A stretch of 64,000 nucleotides of DNA, from NCBI GenBank assembly GCA_022925895.1, contig JAKSYS010000036.1, forward strand, positions 118,130-182,129. Direction: 5' to 3'. This DNA comes from Fragilaria crotonensis. Its lineage: Eukaryota; Bacillariophyta; Fragilariophyceae; Fragilariales; Fragilariaceae. The translations under genes were made by a program, and so were the position numbers. The notes under the pieces were generated by a model. That model was not told the DNA's origin, made no database searches, and saw only the letters and a list, made by a program, of their open reading frames with translations. Below, piece by piece: positions 33,320-43,686 of the stretch. How positions within the stretch are numbered: the first letter of the stretch is position 1; each line of letters opens with the position of its first letter.

Positions 33320-35656
33320 CTATGCACCTTCTCGAAAAAATGGAATCACCAAGGGCACCGTGGTCCCATTAAGTTGGACCAGCACCTTGGTGAAGTTTGC
33401 TCGTTGTTGAAACTTTGACGACGTCGAACACCCCTTGCAATGAATGTGAACCACCAGCACGACAGATTCGAACAGTTGGAGTCGAACCAACTCGTCCTCG
33501 TTTGCGTGAGATGGACAAACGGTCATAAAAGCCGCCCCCTGCGTATCCAGCAATCGCTTCGCAAACCGTCCATCCCCCATGACTTCTTTCCACTCCTCTC
33601 CCCTTCGCCTCGTCGACGCATCCACCACAATCACTTGCTCCTTGATGGCAATTGGAATAACTGAACCCGTATTTTGTATCAAAATGCGCAATTCGACCAC
33701 TGGTAAGGACGTGTACCGACCATCCGACTGTCGGACACTGCGACTCGTTTCACCATTCGACCGTTCCACCATGCTGACCCATGCAGACACCTTGTGGGCC
33801 ATGCGAGCTTCGGCCAACACCACAAGCTGACTATTGCTATGCAACGGTCGCACGTTATGAGCGTCCATTTGGCGGTACAAGTCACAAGACGATAGCGAAC
33901 CCCCTGACCGATGACCATCGCTGTTGTCATCAGCATCGTCCAATTTCTCCTTCCATTGACGAACATTGAACATTCCGAAACGTTGAATACAGCGATCGAG
34001 CCACAGAGACTCTTGCGAAAAACTATCTCGAATGGTGCTGGATAAGCGCTGACATCGTAACAACGATTGCGGACAAAGGAAGGATGCCATGATACCCAGT
34101 ATCTTTCGATCAGAAAATACCAAATTCACAGTCTCATTCTCCACCGCAGATTCTACCTTACGCCTCTTGCCATTTAACTCTTGCTGCATTTCTTGATCCG
34201 GCGCTTCAGTCCGTTTGTGAAATCCATTCATAGTCAATGCAGCCTCATGTTTCTTAAGTTCCCGCACAAGCGCTTCGCATTGAGAATTAAGACACATGAT
34301 GAGGGACGCCGCCGTCCCCACAAATCCCGGTCGGTCCCATTTTTTGGCCGATTCCGCCGTCTCGGCACATTCTTCCATGACCTTGCGCGTTTCCGGGTCG
34401 TTATGGACCGCAGCGCGTTGTTGCGATTGAGACCCCGCCAACGACATGGCAATCGACATGCTTTCTATGGAATCATTCAATTTACAGCGGGCATCCTTGG
34501 CACGCTGCTTTTTGCGTTCGTAGGCGGGACCAGAGTTGGTAGGTGGAGGAGTGGGAGGCAGGTCGGGAGACGATTTGCCTTTCTTTTTCTTGCCAACTGC
34601 GGATGCGCGCTGCGGTGGATTGGGCACACATGGTACTTGATGATTGTCTCCAAAGCCAAATTGAGAACGTTGCATCGTAGCAGCCAGCATTTGCGGGGTC
34701 GGCGCGGCAGCGGCTGCATTGAGACGCGAGTATGGATATGACGCAGTCGGGTGAGCAGTTGCGGATCGAGGAGGAGGAAATTGATATGTCTGAAGTGTTG
34801 GAGCTGCTGACGCTGGCGCTGGTCCTGGAGATGATATCGGCACGATTGGGGTTGTGATCAGCGGCGGAGTTGCAACCGCAACAGGAGCCGACACGGCGGC
34901 TTGATCCGCGTATTTTGATTCAATAGGTTGAGGTTGCAGTTGCGGTTGCAGATGCGGTTGCGCTTGAACTTGCGGCTGAGATTGCGAAACTATAGCTGCA
35001 GCAATCGCAACTGCATCATGCACGACAGTATCATCGACCTTGGGTTCCGGATCAGCGATAGGAGCAGGTATCGGCAGTTGGTGGGGTCTTCGGTAGTATG
35101 GCAGCCGAGCTAGATGCGCATCTGTCGCATTGGATTGTGGATCCGGATTAATTCCGGGCGACGCTGTCGCTTTGAGTGCCGATGGTTTCGCATCCCTTTC
35201 TCCACTTGGATCATTGGTAGAACTCAGTAGAGCGCCTGCGGCGCTGTAGTTCATGTTTTGACTGGTACGATCCCTTGATTTGAGGAAAACTTCGGTGAGC
35301 GAGAAGTCGTTTTCGCTCAAGCGCATCATTTCTTCAATATCTTTCCTCGTCGTCGGAGAGTACGGCTGTTGCGATGTCAGACGAGGCACACTACTGCTAT
35401 TGGTTCGGTCAACATGAAGGTTGAATGTCGGCAGCATGGCGTTGTTTTGAATCTCCATATGGACAGCATTAGTTGGTGCATATCGGTAGGTGAAATCCGA
35501 GGTAACTTCCGAGTCTCCAACTTCGGCAAGTTCCAGGAAATCTTCAAAGCTCCCATCCATGTCCATATCGGCGAAGGTTGGCGATAGCGAGCGAGAGTCT
35601 TCCGCCATGATCATGCCTGCGTTGGGTTCACGAGCTACTGATCTCCTCGTAACCAA
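33320..35656 (-). CDS. HLH-like and F-box-like domain protein, function unknown
   Basis: Three regions can be read in this 778-residue product. Residues 1-370 are disordered, with a Gln/Pro repeat (QSQPQVQAQPHLQPQLQPQP). At about 375-470 a basic start, ERKKQRAKDARCKLNDSI, leads into two amphipathic helices split by a variable loop, as in a basic helix-loop-helix domain; the second helix contains GTAASLIMCLNSQCEALVREL. At about 512-557 an F-box-like stretch reads SDRKILGIMASFLCPQSLL and SLWLDRCIQRFG. The last 200 residues look beta-rich and match nothing I know. A DNA-binding or dimerising module plus a possible ubiquitin-ligase adaptor would be an unusual pairing. The first in-frame Met was chosen; Met15 and Met17 are alternatives. 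Confidence 0.7.
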   Translation of the reverse strand: MVTRRSVAREPNAGMIMAEDSRSLSPTFADMDMDGSFEDFLELAEVGDSEVTSDFTYRYAPTNAVHMEIQNNAMLPTFNLHVDRTNSSSVPRLTSQQPYSPTTRKDIEEMMRLSENDFSLTEVFLKSRDRTSQNMNYSAAGALLSSTNDPSGERDAKPSALKATASPGINPDPQSNATDAHLARLPYYRRPHQLPIPAPIADPEPKVDDTVVHDAVAIAAAIVSQSQPQVQAQPHLQPQLQPQPIESKYADQAAVSAPVAVATPPLITTPIVPISSPGPAPASAAPTLQTYQFPPPRSATAHPTASYPYSRLNAAAAAPTPQMLAATMQRSQFGFGDNHQVPCVPNPPQRASAVGKKKKGKSSPDLPPTPPPTNSGPAYERKKQRAKDARCKLNDSIESMSIAMSLAGSQSQQRAAVHNDPETRKVMEECAETAESAKKWDRPGFVGTAASLIMCLNSQCEALVRELKKHEAALTMNGFHKRTEAPDQEMQQELNGKRRKVESAVENETVNLVFSDRKILGIMASFLCPQSLLRCQRLSSTIRDSFSQESLWLDRCIQRFGMFNVRQWKEKLDDADDNSDGHRSGGSLSSCDLYRQMDAHNVRPLHSNSQLVVLAEARMAHKVSAWVSMVERSNGETSRSVRQSDGRYTSLPVVELRILIQNTGSVIPIAIKEQVIVVDASTRRRGEEWKEVMGDGRFAKRLLDTQGAAFMTVCPSHANEDELVRLQLFESVVLVVHIHCKGCSTSSKFQQRANFTKVLVQLNGTTVPLVIPFFREGA

Positions 35657-36395
35657 GGTCAGGGGTGTCGACAGTCACTGGCTTGTAAGATGAGACCGAC
35701 CTGTGAGCTTTGTGCACAATACTGAAGGAACTAGCTGTCCTGCTTGACGATAAAGAATCAATCAGAACTGCAAGTCAGATTCCAATCGCGTTTCCTCGAC
35801 CTGTATGCGGCTCCTCAAAGTAAACAATCAGCCGGTAGCGCTTAGACAAGCTTATCGCCTGCTTTACAAGAGAAAGATTCTAGAGGGTTCAAGGTGTGTT
35901 GAGTGATGTGGATATTGCAATGACCTCGGTGCGGGAAGGTAGTGGTATGTTCACAAACGTTCGAATTATGCGGTCCGTTGGTTTGTTGTCAACTTGTCAC
36001 CTTTCGAAGGTTTGTGGCTTCGTTCCTCGTTCCAATCCTCGTGTAAAAAGTATCCTTTCATACAGTACCGTAGTACTACTACGGAGAGGTATAGCAGTCA
36101 TTCTACACTGTTACGTTCTATTTGATACACTTCTACCTGGTCATCGAAAATGGCCAGTATTCCGGTACTACATGTATGCAATTGTAAATTGTATCGTGCA
36201 TAGTTTTCCAGGAAGAACGTGTCTCACTCTTTCACTTTATGCCATGTACCTCAACGAACGCACGCTCCAAAAGTGACAAGCGTTTATGGATGGTGATTGA
36301 CAGTTCCAGTGCAGTTTCATTGCCTACGAGTACACTCTACACTCTTGGCAACATCAGTACGTGGTGTAATATTCGAACACAACAATTTGCCTATG
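35657..36395. other. Intergenic region upstream of the HLH/F-box-like gene
   Basis: This contains the promoter of the HLH/F-box-like gene (left) and the 3' end of the LENG1-like gene (right). The middle has CAGTACCGTAGTACTACTACGG-type words near 36060-36085. No gene is seen. Confidence 0.45.
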
Positions 36396-37157
36396 TTATC
36401 TTCGACTTCGTCCTGGATTGTATTGATTGTGATAGGACCGTTTGCGATCATCGTTCCAATCGCCAGCATCATCCCGCGTCATCGACGCAGCAGCGGCACG
36501 TTTCGATTCGATGGCTTCGCGTTCCAATCGTCGTTGTCTCAATGTCTCGAGACTGTCGCGTTGTTTCGATCGTTTACTACCATGTCGTCTCTGTTTCTCT
36601 GTTTCATCATCATTGTGACGGGCGGTTGAGCGACGTTCTTCGGAGCCACGTTTCTTTTTACGAGGCAGATCAGTTGATGCATCGAGATGGGACTTGCGTT
36701 TGAGTTTTGTGTCGATGTGCGTTTCGTTTCGGTGTTGGACAAAGTCCTTCATTGGATCAAGACTCTCTTTTCGTTGGTGATCCTTCGGAGCGAGCAATTT
36801 TTGCTCTGCAGCAGTCCGCAGATAAAATGGACGATTATCTCCTCGAGCCTCAAGTTCCGATTGCCCCAATACTACTGGCAAGACTCCACGCGTCTGTTGT
36901 TGAGCTTTGCCTTGCAAAATTCCAGTCCGATATGATTCGTCTTCTTCCTGCTGAAACAGATTGACATGTTCGTGTGGCGGAGATTGCGAGAGCGTTTTCT
37001 TGGCTCCGCGTAGAATTTCCAATCGTCCGCTTCGTGTGGATTCCTGCGTCAAACGCTCCTTCTCAAGTCTTTCATCTCGTAGCACTCGTTCCACATTCTC
37101 CGGTTTCCAAGGACAATACGATTTCTTGGGGAGAATCACGAGCCGACCGCCGCTCAT
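36396..37157 (-). CDS. LENG1-like protein with CIR_N domain
   Basis: The first 50 residues match the CIR_N motif: RLVILPKKSYCPWKPENVER and VLRDERLEKERL. The following order, a hydrophilic linker, VNLFQQEED, then GVLPVVLGQSELEARGDNRPFY and later DPMKDF, fits leukocyte receptor cluster member 1 (LENG1) homologues. The C-terminal third is strongly basic with KKKRG and RRRLERE-like runs and is probably nuclear. CIR_N proteins are linked to spliceosomes or transcriptional corepression, but LENG1 has no settled function. Length (253 aa) is typical. An LTR element lies 260 bp upstream of its start codon. Confidence 0.8.
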   Translation of the reverse strand: MSGGRLVILPKKSYCPWKPENVERVLRDERLEKERLTQESTRSGRLEILRGAKKTLSQSPPHEHVNLFQQEEDESYRTGILQGKAQQQTRGVLPVVLGQSELEARGDNRPFYLRTAAEQKLLAPKDHQRKESLDPMKDFVQHRNETHIDTKLKRKSHLDASTDLPRKKKRGSEERRSTARHNDDETEKQRRHGSKRSKQRDSLETLRQRRLEREAIESKRAAAASMTRDDAGDWNDDRKRSYHNQYNPGRSRR

Positions 37158-37412
37158 TGAAACAAATGGAGATTATGCACGCACAACTGTAGAGATCTGA
37201 TCAACAATGAAGTGCTTGACCGTGCTGCCGAGACCTGAACCACCAGTGCCACCGAGACCTAACGATACGCACACGAACCTCGAAACGCCTGGCCTGCCTC
37301 GAGGAGGACATCAGGGCGGCTGGGCTGACTCTAGCAGCTTGCAGTTCAGCGGTGAGTCGGGTGTTGGGCGTGTGTTGGAGATTGTGTCTGACATACAGTA
37401 CTTGTAACTTGT
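37158..37412. promoter_or_regulatory. Left half of a divergent promoter split by a retrotransposon
   Basis: This short region lies between the LENG1-like start and the insertion site. Together with 43387-43686 it would have formed a divergent promoter of about 560 bp before insertion. Confidence 0.5.
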
Positions 37413-37417
37413 AACGT
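37413..37417. repeat. Target site duplication, left (AACGT)
   Basis: AACGT directly precedes the 5' LTR and recurs at 43382-43386 directly after the 3' LTR. Five bp is the usual size for copia integrases. Confidence 0.9.
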
Positions 37418-38304
37418 TGACAGACTTCCAGTATCGCCCTATATATTTTTACATGTATCCCTATCCCTAACTGTCGCCCGTGTGCACAGTAAAACGTTAC
37501 ATCCGTGCTCCAGTAACCAGTGCGACACTGCACGACTGGAATCAAAACTCTTGTCGATTTGAATTTCATGTTCATCTCATCCCATGAGATTGAACACTCA
37601 TTTTCAAACGAGACTCAACGCCTCGTATACGGACGACCACCCGCGGCACGAAACGACGTCTCCGAGAAACGAGGAGTGTTCCTCATTGTTCCAGGAACAC
37701 TCCCATCTATCAGACCTCTCACCTCTGTCGCCTCCTCACTCTTCTCACAATTGTCGAAATAATTCATTTTAGTGCCACTTACCTTTTCTGCACATACTGC
37801 ACATATTTGCACAACATGAATGAAATTGACCATGACGAATTTTACCGCCGGTCGTCAAATTGTCAACCTCACCATACTGTACATATATCAGTAGTCAGTA
37901 CGACGGTACTCACTATTACGACAGCACACAGCACGGCAAGCAGTACAACAGTACTTGCACATCACTTCTTCTGCCCGGCCATAGTCCGTGCACGTCTGAG
38001 TCTATCGTTACCGTACATAACGATAAACTATTAGACAGTGCCCACTATGACCAAAGCGATATTATTACTAGTCAGTCCTCGCACATTTATGTAGCGATAG
38101 ACCGACAGATAGTATACGTATCGTTGTCTGTAGCGGTAGACAGCATTGTATTGCTGTACCGTTTATAGACACACTAAGCAGTAGTCAGTGTCGTACTAGA
38201 CACTTACCTACTGGGGCGTACCCGTAACGGTTACGTCCTGGTTCTTAACCTGAACCCTATGCCGACATGCGCGTCGACAGGTTCCGTTAACCCGAACCAT
38301 ATCA
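37418..38304 (+). repeat. 5' LTR of the gag-only element (887 bp)
   Basis: It begins TGACAGACTTCCAG and ends CCATATCA. It matches the 3' LTR closely; most differences are one-base length changes in homopolymers plus a few substitutions. The LTR is rich in GTAC words. Confidence 0.95.
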
Positions 38305-38316
38305 TGGTTGCTCGCC
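38305..38316 (+). promoter_or_regulatory. Primer binding site of the gag-only element
   Basis: TGGTTGCTCGCC directly follows the LTR. The same 12 nt follow the 5' LTR of the large copia element. TGG is the complement of a tRNA 3' CCA; I cannot say which tRNA. Confidence 0.75.
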
Positions 38317-38564
38317 AGGTTCTATCCTGGCCGGTCGCCGGGTTCCCTCCCGGAAACTCCGAGCACTTTCAATTTAAATTTGGTGCCTAGCACCGATTTA
38401 AATTGTTCTAACCTTTGTTCTTTTCCCTTCCAGTTCAACTTTTATACCAGCAGTACATGTTCCTACTGCCAGAGAATTGAAATTCTCATTCCTTGTGCTC
38501 ACTTTTTTGCAAAACTTGTCTAACCCAACTCACCCTTCATCCTCAAACTTTGCAACTCTCACCA

Positions 38565-40872
38565 TGGTCAACCCAGCACTAACCCATTTGCCTCCAACTG
38601 AGGCCAACTGCCCCCCACCCATTGTGTCAAACCAACAAAGCACATGGCGAACTATGTCGCCGCCGACGGCGACATTACAGCTCCTTTTGATGCACTCAAA
38701 AATGCTGTCCTACCTTTCAAGAACAAGCATTCCTTTTCCTATGTTGCAACAACTAACACTTCTTCCATTGCTGAATCTAACACCTACAGGCCCAAGAAGA
38801 GCCCCAAGCAAGCTCCAGGCCATTTTCAGCACACCGCAACGGCCCTGACTCCTGAGCAAGAGTCCGCCGTCATCTCGCGTTTCCTTGAAACCATCAATCA
38901 AGAACGCCTCCAAGGTCAAGACACCAACAACAGAGTTAACTACGCCTGCGAACTCTCCTACGAAGCAGGATCTACCGATATGGGTCGCTCCCATTCTCTT
39001 TCCATCAAAACGGCGCCATCAACGACATCGCAGCCGCCGAACTCCAAGACATTCAAGACAATTATGCGCGCAATACCTTCGCTTCCACCATCATCCCGCG
39101 CCAAGAAGACCTCCAACTCGCCTCCTACGAAAGGCCTATCAAGAACCAACGTGTCAGATTCAATTTTAACGTCCAAACCATCAAGATCAAGAACAACAAT
39201 GAAGTCGCGAAATGCGACTCTTTCAAGATTCCGGCGACGAACGCCGAAGACCTCCACTACGACAAGAGGGGTATCATCCAAACCGCCTTGAAAAGGGCTC
39301 TCCAATGCATGTCCTCAATCAAAATTCCGACGAATACTCGAGGAGAAATCGTCCAAACAGTGGACTGCATCAAAGAATTAGCGCAGAACGTACGTTTTAA
39401 TACGCCGTGCAAGCGCGAAGCTCGCAAGAGCGATTCTGACGACGACATCACATCAAGCGAAGCCAGAGCTTCCCACAACATGTCTACTTTCTTCAGGCAC
39501 CAAGAATTGGCGGAGAACAAGCAAAACAATAATGGCAATAATGGACAAGTTCCAGGCCAAAATTGCAAATTCTCCTCTGAGTGCCTCCAAGTCTCCAGAA
39601 CTGCTGAATCCACCTACAAGTACTACAATGATGCAGCTTCCTATGAGATTGGAAGAACTTCACAGAATTTCCTTCCCAACTTTACCTGAGAAGGTCATTC
39701 CATTTGTAAGGCACCATAACAAAGCAGTCATACAGCATGACAGCATCCTTATCTTGCCTGTGACCCCTCCGGTTACAACTTCCCATCAAACTGTCAGCAC
39801 TTCAATTGCTACTCAGAATGATGAGAACACCCCCGTCCACAGTGACGCCATCAATGGCCCTGTTCCGCACGACGGAATTGGTCCGATGTCCGAACGCGAT
39901 CCCGGAATTGAAAATGCCGTTAACCCCAACTTCAACGACGACATTTCCGATAACGGCCTTGACATAGGTAACATGTCATGCGGAATCCGATGGAAACGAA
40001 CGATGACAGAAATTTTCATCAAGACTCCCCCGGACGAGAAATCGAAATTCCCTACGTCGAATTCCCCTCCCACGCCGCCCTACACAGACAAGACTCCCGC
40101 GGACACCACCTACGAATCTGCGGACATGCTGACGACTACGATTCCAGCACAGCCACAGACTACGTCCGCCTTCCGCCACCCGCCGGACACCAAGATCTAC
40201 CGTGACTCAGACATCAAGCACAAGAAAACTACCCGATTCTCAGTCACACTTCCACAATTTTTGAAGCCTGTAGCTTTTGAAAGCTGCAATCCCTTCAGTT
40301 TTCTGTCAATTGCTGAGAACTCTCACAAGTTGCATCCCACCACCGACAGCGCCTCCGATTGCCTACTATCTACGACTGCAGGCATCACCAACTTGATCAA
40401 GACAATGTCACACAATCCCCCAGAATACCCATACACAAACAAGACACCAGAGACACTCCTTCATGTCATTCCTGGTGAGTCTAGTTCTGTGTGTTCAAAC
40501 AATGAAAACAAAGAAAAATCTATTACTTGCAACTCACTTACTCCTCCTGGCCACAGACACAATGATGTGAATGTAGCAACAGAGGATTATTGCAATGTGA
40601 TAAGATATGAATTGGAGAAACAACAAAGCCTTTGCAAACACAATGCCCTTGCTGTTCAAACTCCCAGATCATTAATTTTACCCGAAAAAAATCCGAAAAC
40701 GCAGACATCAACAACAAACGCTCCGTCAACCAAAAATGCACCTCCAGAAGGAGCAAATGCTCACCAAGAAGTGCACCACCCAATGTTTGCAAACACGCCA
40801 ACTAATTGTGAAACATTTTTTGATGACAATGAGCATGAAAACAATGATGATGATCTGCCTCAAATTCCTTAA
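38565..40872 (+). pseudogene. N-terminal Gag region of the gag-only element
   Basis: A likely start is the ATG at 38565 (MVNPALTHLPPTEANC). Coding can be followed through frame changes: MANYVAADGDITAPFDALKN, then NGAINDIAAAELQDIQDNYA (about 39010), then IIQTALKRALQCMSSIKIPT (about 39270), and finally a 446-codon Pro/Thr/Ser-rich frame (39532-40872). None of this matches a family I know, and it does not resemble the upstream region of the large copia element. At least three frameshifts make this copy defective as written. Confidence 0.5.
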
Positions 40873-40929
40873 CCTCCCCAGATGGTGCCCTGACATCATC
40901 AACCAGAACCGACTTCACATATCCACCGA

Positions 40930-42255
40930 TTGAAGACCTCACAAGGACGCTCCTGAAATATGCCAAGATTGCAAACCTTCAGGAACTTAGCTTCCCAACT
41001 GACCTTCTCTCACGAAGACGACAATTCAATGCCTTCATGGATAACCTCCGAATCATATGCAGCATATCACCATGGACACGCCAAGTCTTTGACCTTTGGC
41101 CGAGACAAATCAATTACTCTCATCCATGTGTTGGTATTGCAATCTTCAATCTGATTTTCACCAACATCTGTGAGCCCTGCCAGACACACATTATTGACTG
41201 TTCCCCAGATGCCAGAACAGCCATTCTGACTCTAAGACGTCACTGTGCACCGCTCACCCAAGATCACATTGAACGCACACGCGAATCCTTCTACTCCATC
41301 AAGCAAGGACATCAAGAAGTTGCAACATCCTACTTGAATCGCATTCGGACATTATCGCGCGACTGTTATCACGCCGGAATCACAAACACCGATGCTGATA
41401 TAATCAAACGAGCCATTCATGGCGGCAGCAATCACCACTTCTATGCTGCTTCCTACCAACGCTTTGATGCCGACATCCGTCGAGCAGAATTACATGACAA
41501 AGAACTACCAACATTTGCGGAACTTGAGAGCCACTTATTGAATATTGATGATTCCTGTGGACTTACTCTCCCTTCCCAAAACCAGCACAATTACAACCAA
41601 CATGCAAATTCTGCACACCAACCTTCATCAAGTCTGCCTTTTCAACATCAAGGCACAACTTATGATGATTTTCCACCACATCAACAGCAAGCCTTCACCA
41701 GTTCTTCAATGATGCAACCAAATGCAGCCAAAACAAGAACAGGCCACCAAATCATTTTCAAAATCAAACAAACAATCTGGCCTCTGAACATCCAAGAAGA
41801 CAAACAATGACAATGATTGCAGTATTGCAATGCAACAGCCTCAGCCTTTTCAAAAGCAACATCACAACACAAGACCTCATTTCAGACAAAATTCTTCAAA
41901 CAATGCAAATCAAAGGCGTCCTCCAGATAATTTCAGCTCACCCAATGCTGCAAATATTACATGCTACAATTGTGGACAACTTGGCCACTATGCTAATCGA
42001 TGCATAACCGTCAACAGATCACAAAACAGCAACCACGGAGGACTCCCAAACACAAATCCAAACAATGATGAAACCGCACCCCACAACCAACGTGCTTATT
42101 ACATCACTGATTCAATTCCATCTCAATCACATGCTTTTCACCATCAAGCATACATTGCCTCCTGCAATGACCAGGGCAACTTCAACTGCCCAAAACCAGT
42201 TACTTCATGGCCTGATATTGACACACCTGAGCAGATGGCAATCAACAGAGTATAA
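40930..42255 (+). pseudogene. Capsid domain and CCHC zinc knuckle of the gag-only element
   Basis: The capsid part (about 40950-41600) contains RRRQFNAFMDNLRIICSISP, WTRQVFDLWPRQINYSHP and FYAASYQRFDADIRRAEL. It is colinear with the capsid of the large copia element. After another frame change an Asn/Gln-rich region leads to the knuckle CYNCGQLGHYANRC (41962-42003), C-x2-C-x4-H-x4-C, which binds nucleic acid. Coding stops at 42255, about 230 bp before the polypurine tract, with no pol gene. Confidence 0.8.
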
Positions 42256-42475
42256 CTCAATGATTTCTAACCATCAGTTCCAATATCTCCATACAGGCCA
42301 ACAACAAGACACACTACACATCAACTACACTGAAAACCTTGTGAATCAGCCACACTTCACAGACATTCCAAAAAAAAATGCAAGTCTCAAAAAAAAAAAC
42401 AATCTTCAGATCAAAAGATTCTGTATGTTTCCAAAGCAAATGCTACAACATCAGAAATCAACAGAGATTTGATTC

Positions 42476-42483
42476 AAGAGGGG
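42476..42483 (+). promoter_or_regulatory. Polypurine tract of the gag-only element
   Basis: AAGAGGGG abuts the 3' LTR and would prime plus-strand DNA synthesis. The same eight bases occupy the same place in the large copia element. Confidence 0.85.
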
Positions 42484-43381
42484 TGACAGACTTCCAGTAT
42501 CGCCCTACATATTTTTACATCTATCCCTATCCCTAACTGTCGCCCGTGTGCACAGTAAAACGTTACATCCGTGCTCCAGTAACCAGTGCGACACTGCACG
42601 ACTGGAATCAAAACTCTTGTCGATTTGAATTTCATGTTCATCTCATCCCATGAGATTGAACACTCATTTTCAAACGAGACTCAACGCCTCGTATACGGAC
42701 GACCACACCGCGGCACGAAACGACGTCTCCGAGAAACGAGGAGTGTTCCTCATTGTTCCCAGGAACACTCCCCATCTATCAGACCTCTCACCTCGTGTAG
42801 CTCCTCACTCTTCTCACAATTGTCGAAATAATTCATTTTTAGTGCCACTTACCTTTTCTGCACATACTGCACATATTTGCACAACATGAATGAAATTGAC
42901 CATGACGAATTTTTACCGCCGGTCGTCAAATTGTCAACCTCACCATACTGTACATATATCAGTAGTCAGTACGACGGTACTCACTATTACGACAGCACAC
43001 AGCACGGCAAGCAGTACAACAGTACTTCTTGCACATCACTTCCTCTGCCCGGCCATAGTCCGTGCACGTCTGAGTCTATCGTTACCGTACATAACGATAA
43101 ACTATTAGACAGTGCCCACTATGACCAAAGCGATATTATTACTAGTCAGTCCCTCGCACATTTATGCAGCGATAGACCGACAGATAGTATACGTATCGTT
43201 GTCTGTAGCGGTAGACAGCATTGTATTGCTGTACCGTTTATAGACACACTAAGCAGTAGTCAGTGTCGTACTAGACACTTACCTACTGGGGGCGTGACCC
43301 GTAACGGTCACGTCCTGGTTCTTAACCTGAACCCTATGCCGACCTGCGCGTCGCAAGGTTCCGTTAACCCGAACCATATCA
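42484..43381 (+). repeat. 3' LTR of the gag-only element (898 bp)
   Basis: Direct copy of the 5' LTR, 11 bp longer through small insertions, for example CCC for CC and TTTTT for TTTT. It is followed by the AACGT target duplication. Confidence 0.95.
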
Positions 43382-43386
43382 AACGT
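43382..43386. repeat. Target site duplication, right (AACGT)
   Basis: Matches 37413-37417. Confidence 0.9.
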
Positions 43387-43686
43387 CGAGCGAGTACCAG
43401 TTGCCAGTGCTACAGTAGGAGTCTGATTGTTTGATACCAGGTACTAAGTAACACGTAAAACGTACGCATGGCATCGATACAGTACAAGGAATGCAAGACT
43501 GAGCCTAATAGAAATCTCAATGCTGCGATGGATGAGATTCCTGTTCCCACTTATCCTGAGAATCCAAAATCCAATCGTCAAGGCAATCCGATAGACCTGA
43601 ACAAGAACGTAAACAGCACATCCTTTTTTGAGGCTTGACAACGACCCATCCCACATCGGATATCAGCTTTTCAAACTGTTCGCAGG

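Larger units (their letters stand above)
37418..43381 (+). mobile_element. Non-autonomous Ty1/copia-like LTR element (gag only)
   Basis: The element has two LTRs (TG...CA), a 12-nt primer binding site, a polypurine tract and flanking 5-bp duplications, so it inserted as a unit. The 4.2-kb interior encodes only a Gag-type protein in several frames: a novel N-terminal region, a capsid domain and a CCHC knuckle. There is no protease, integrase or RT. The capsid is clearly homologous to that of the 11.6-kb copia element at the right of the window, although LTRs and 5' region differ. It probably depends on enzymes from such a relative. Confidence 0.9.

Noticed and set aside
34181-34741. 186-codon plus-strand frame
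   Set aside because: Antisense shadow of the HLH/F-box-like gene.
38305-38370. tRNA-like stem-loops after the 5' LTR (GCCAGGTTCTATCCTGGC and CCGGGTTCCCTCCCGG)
   Set aside because: Two small hairpins with TTC in the loop, but no acceptor or anticodon arm. The first 12 nt are better explained as the primer binding site.
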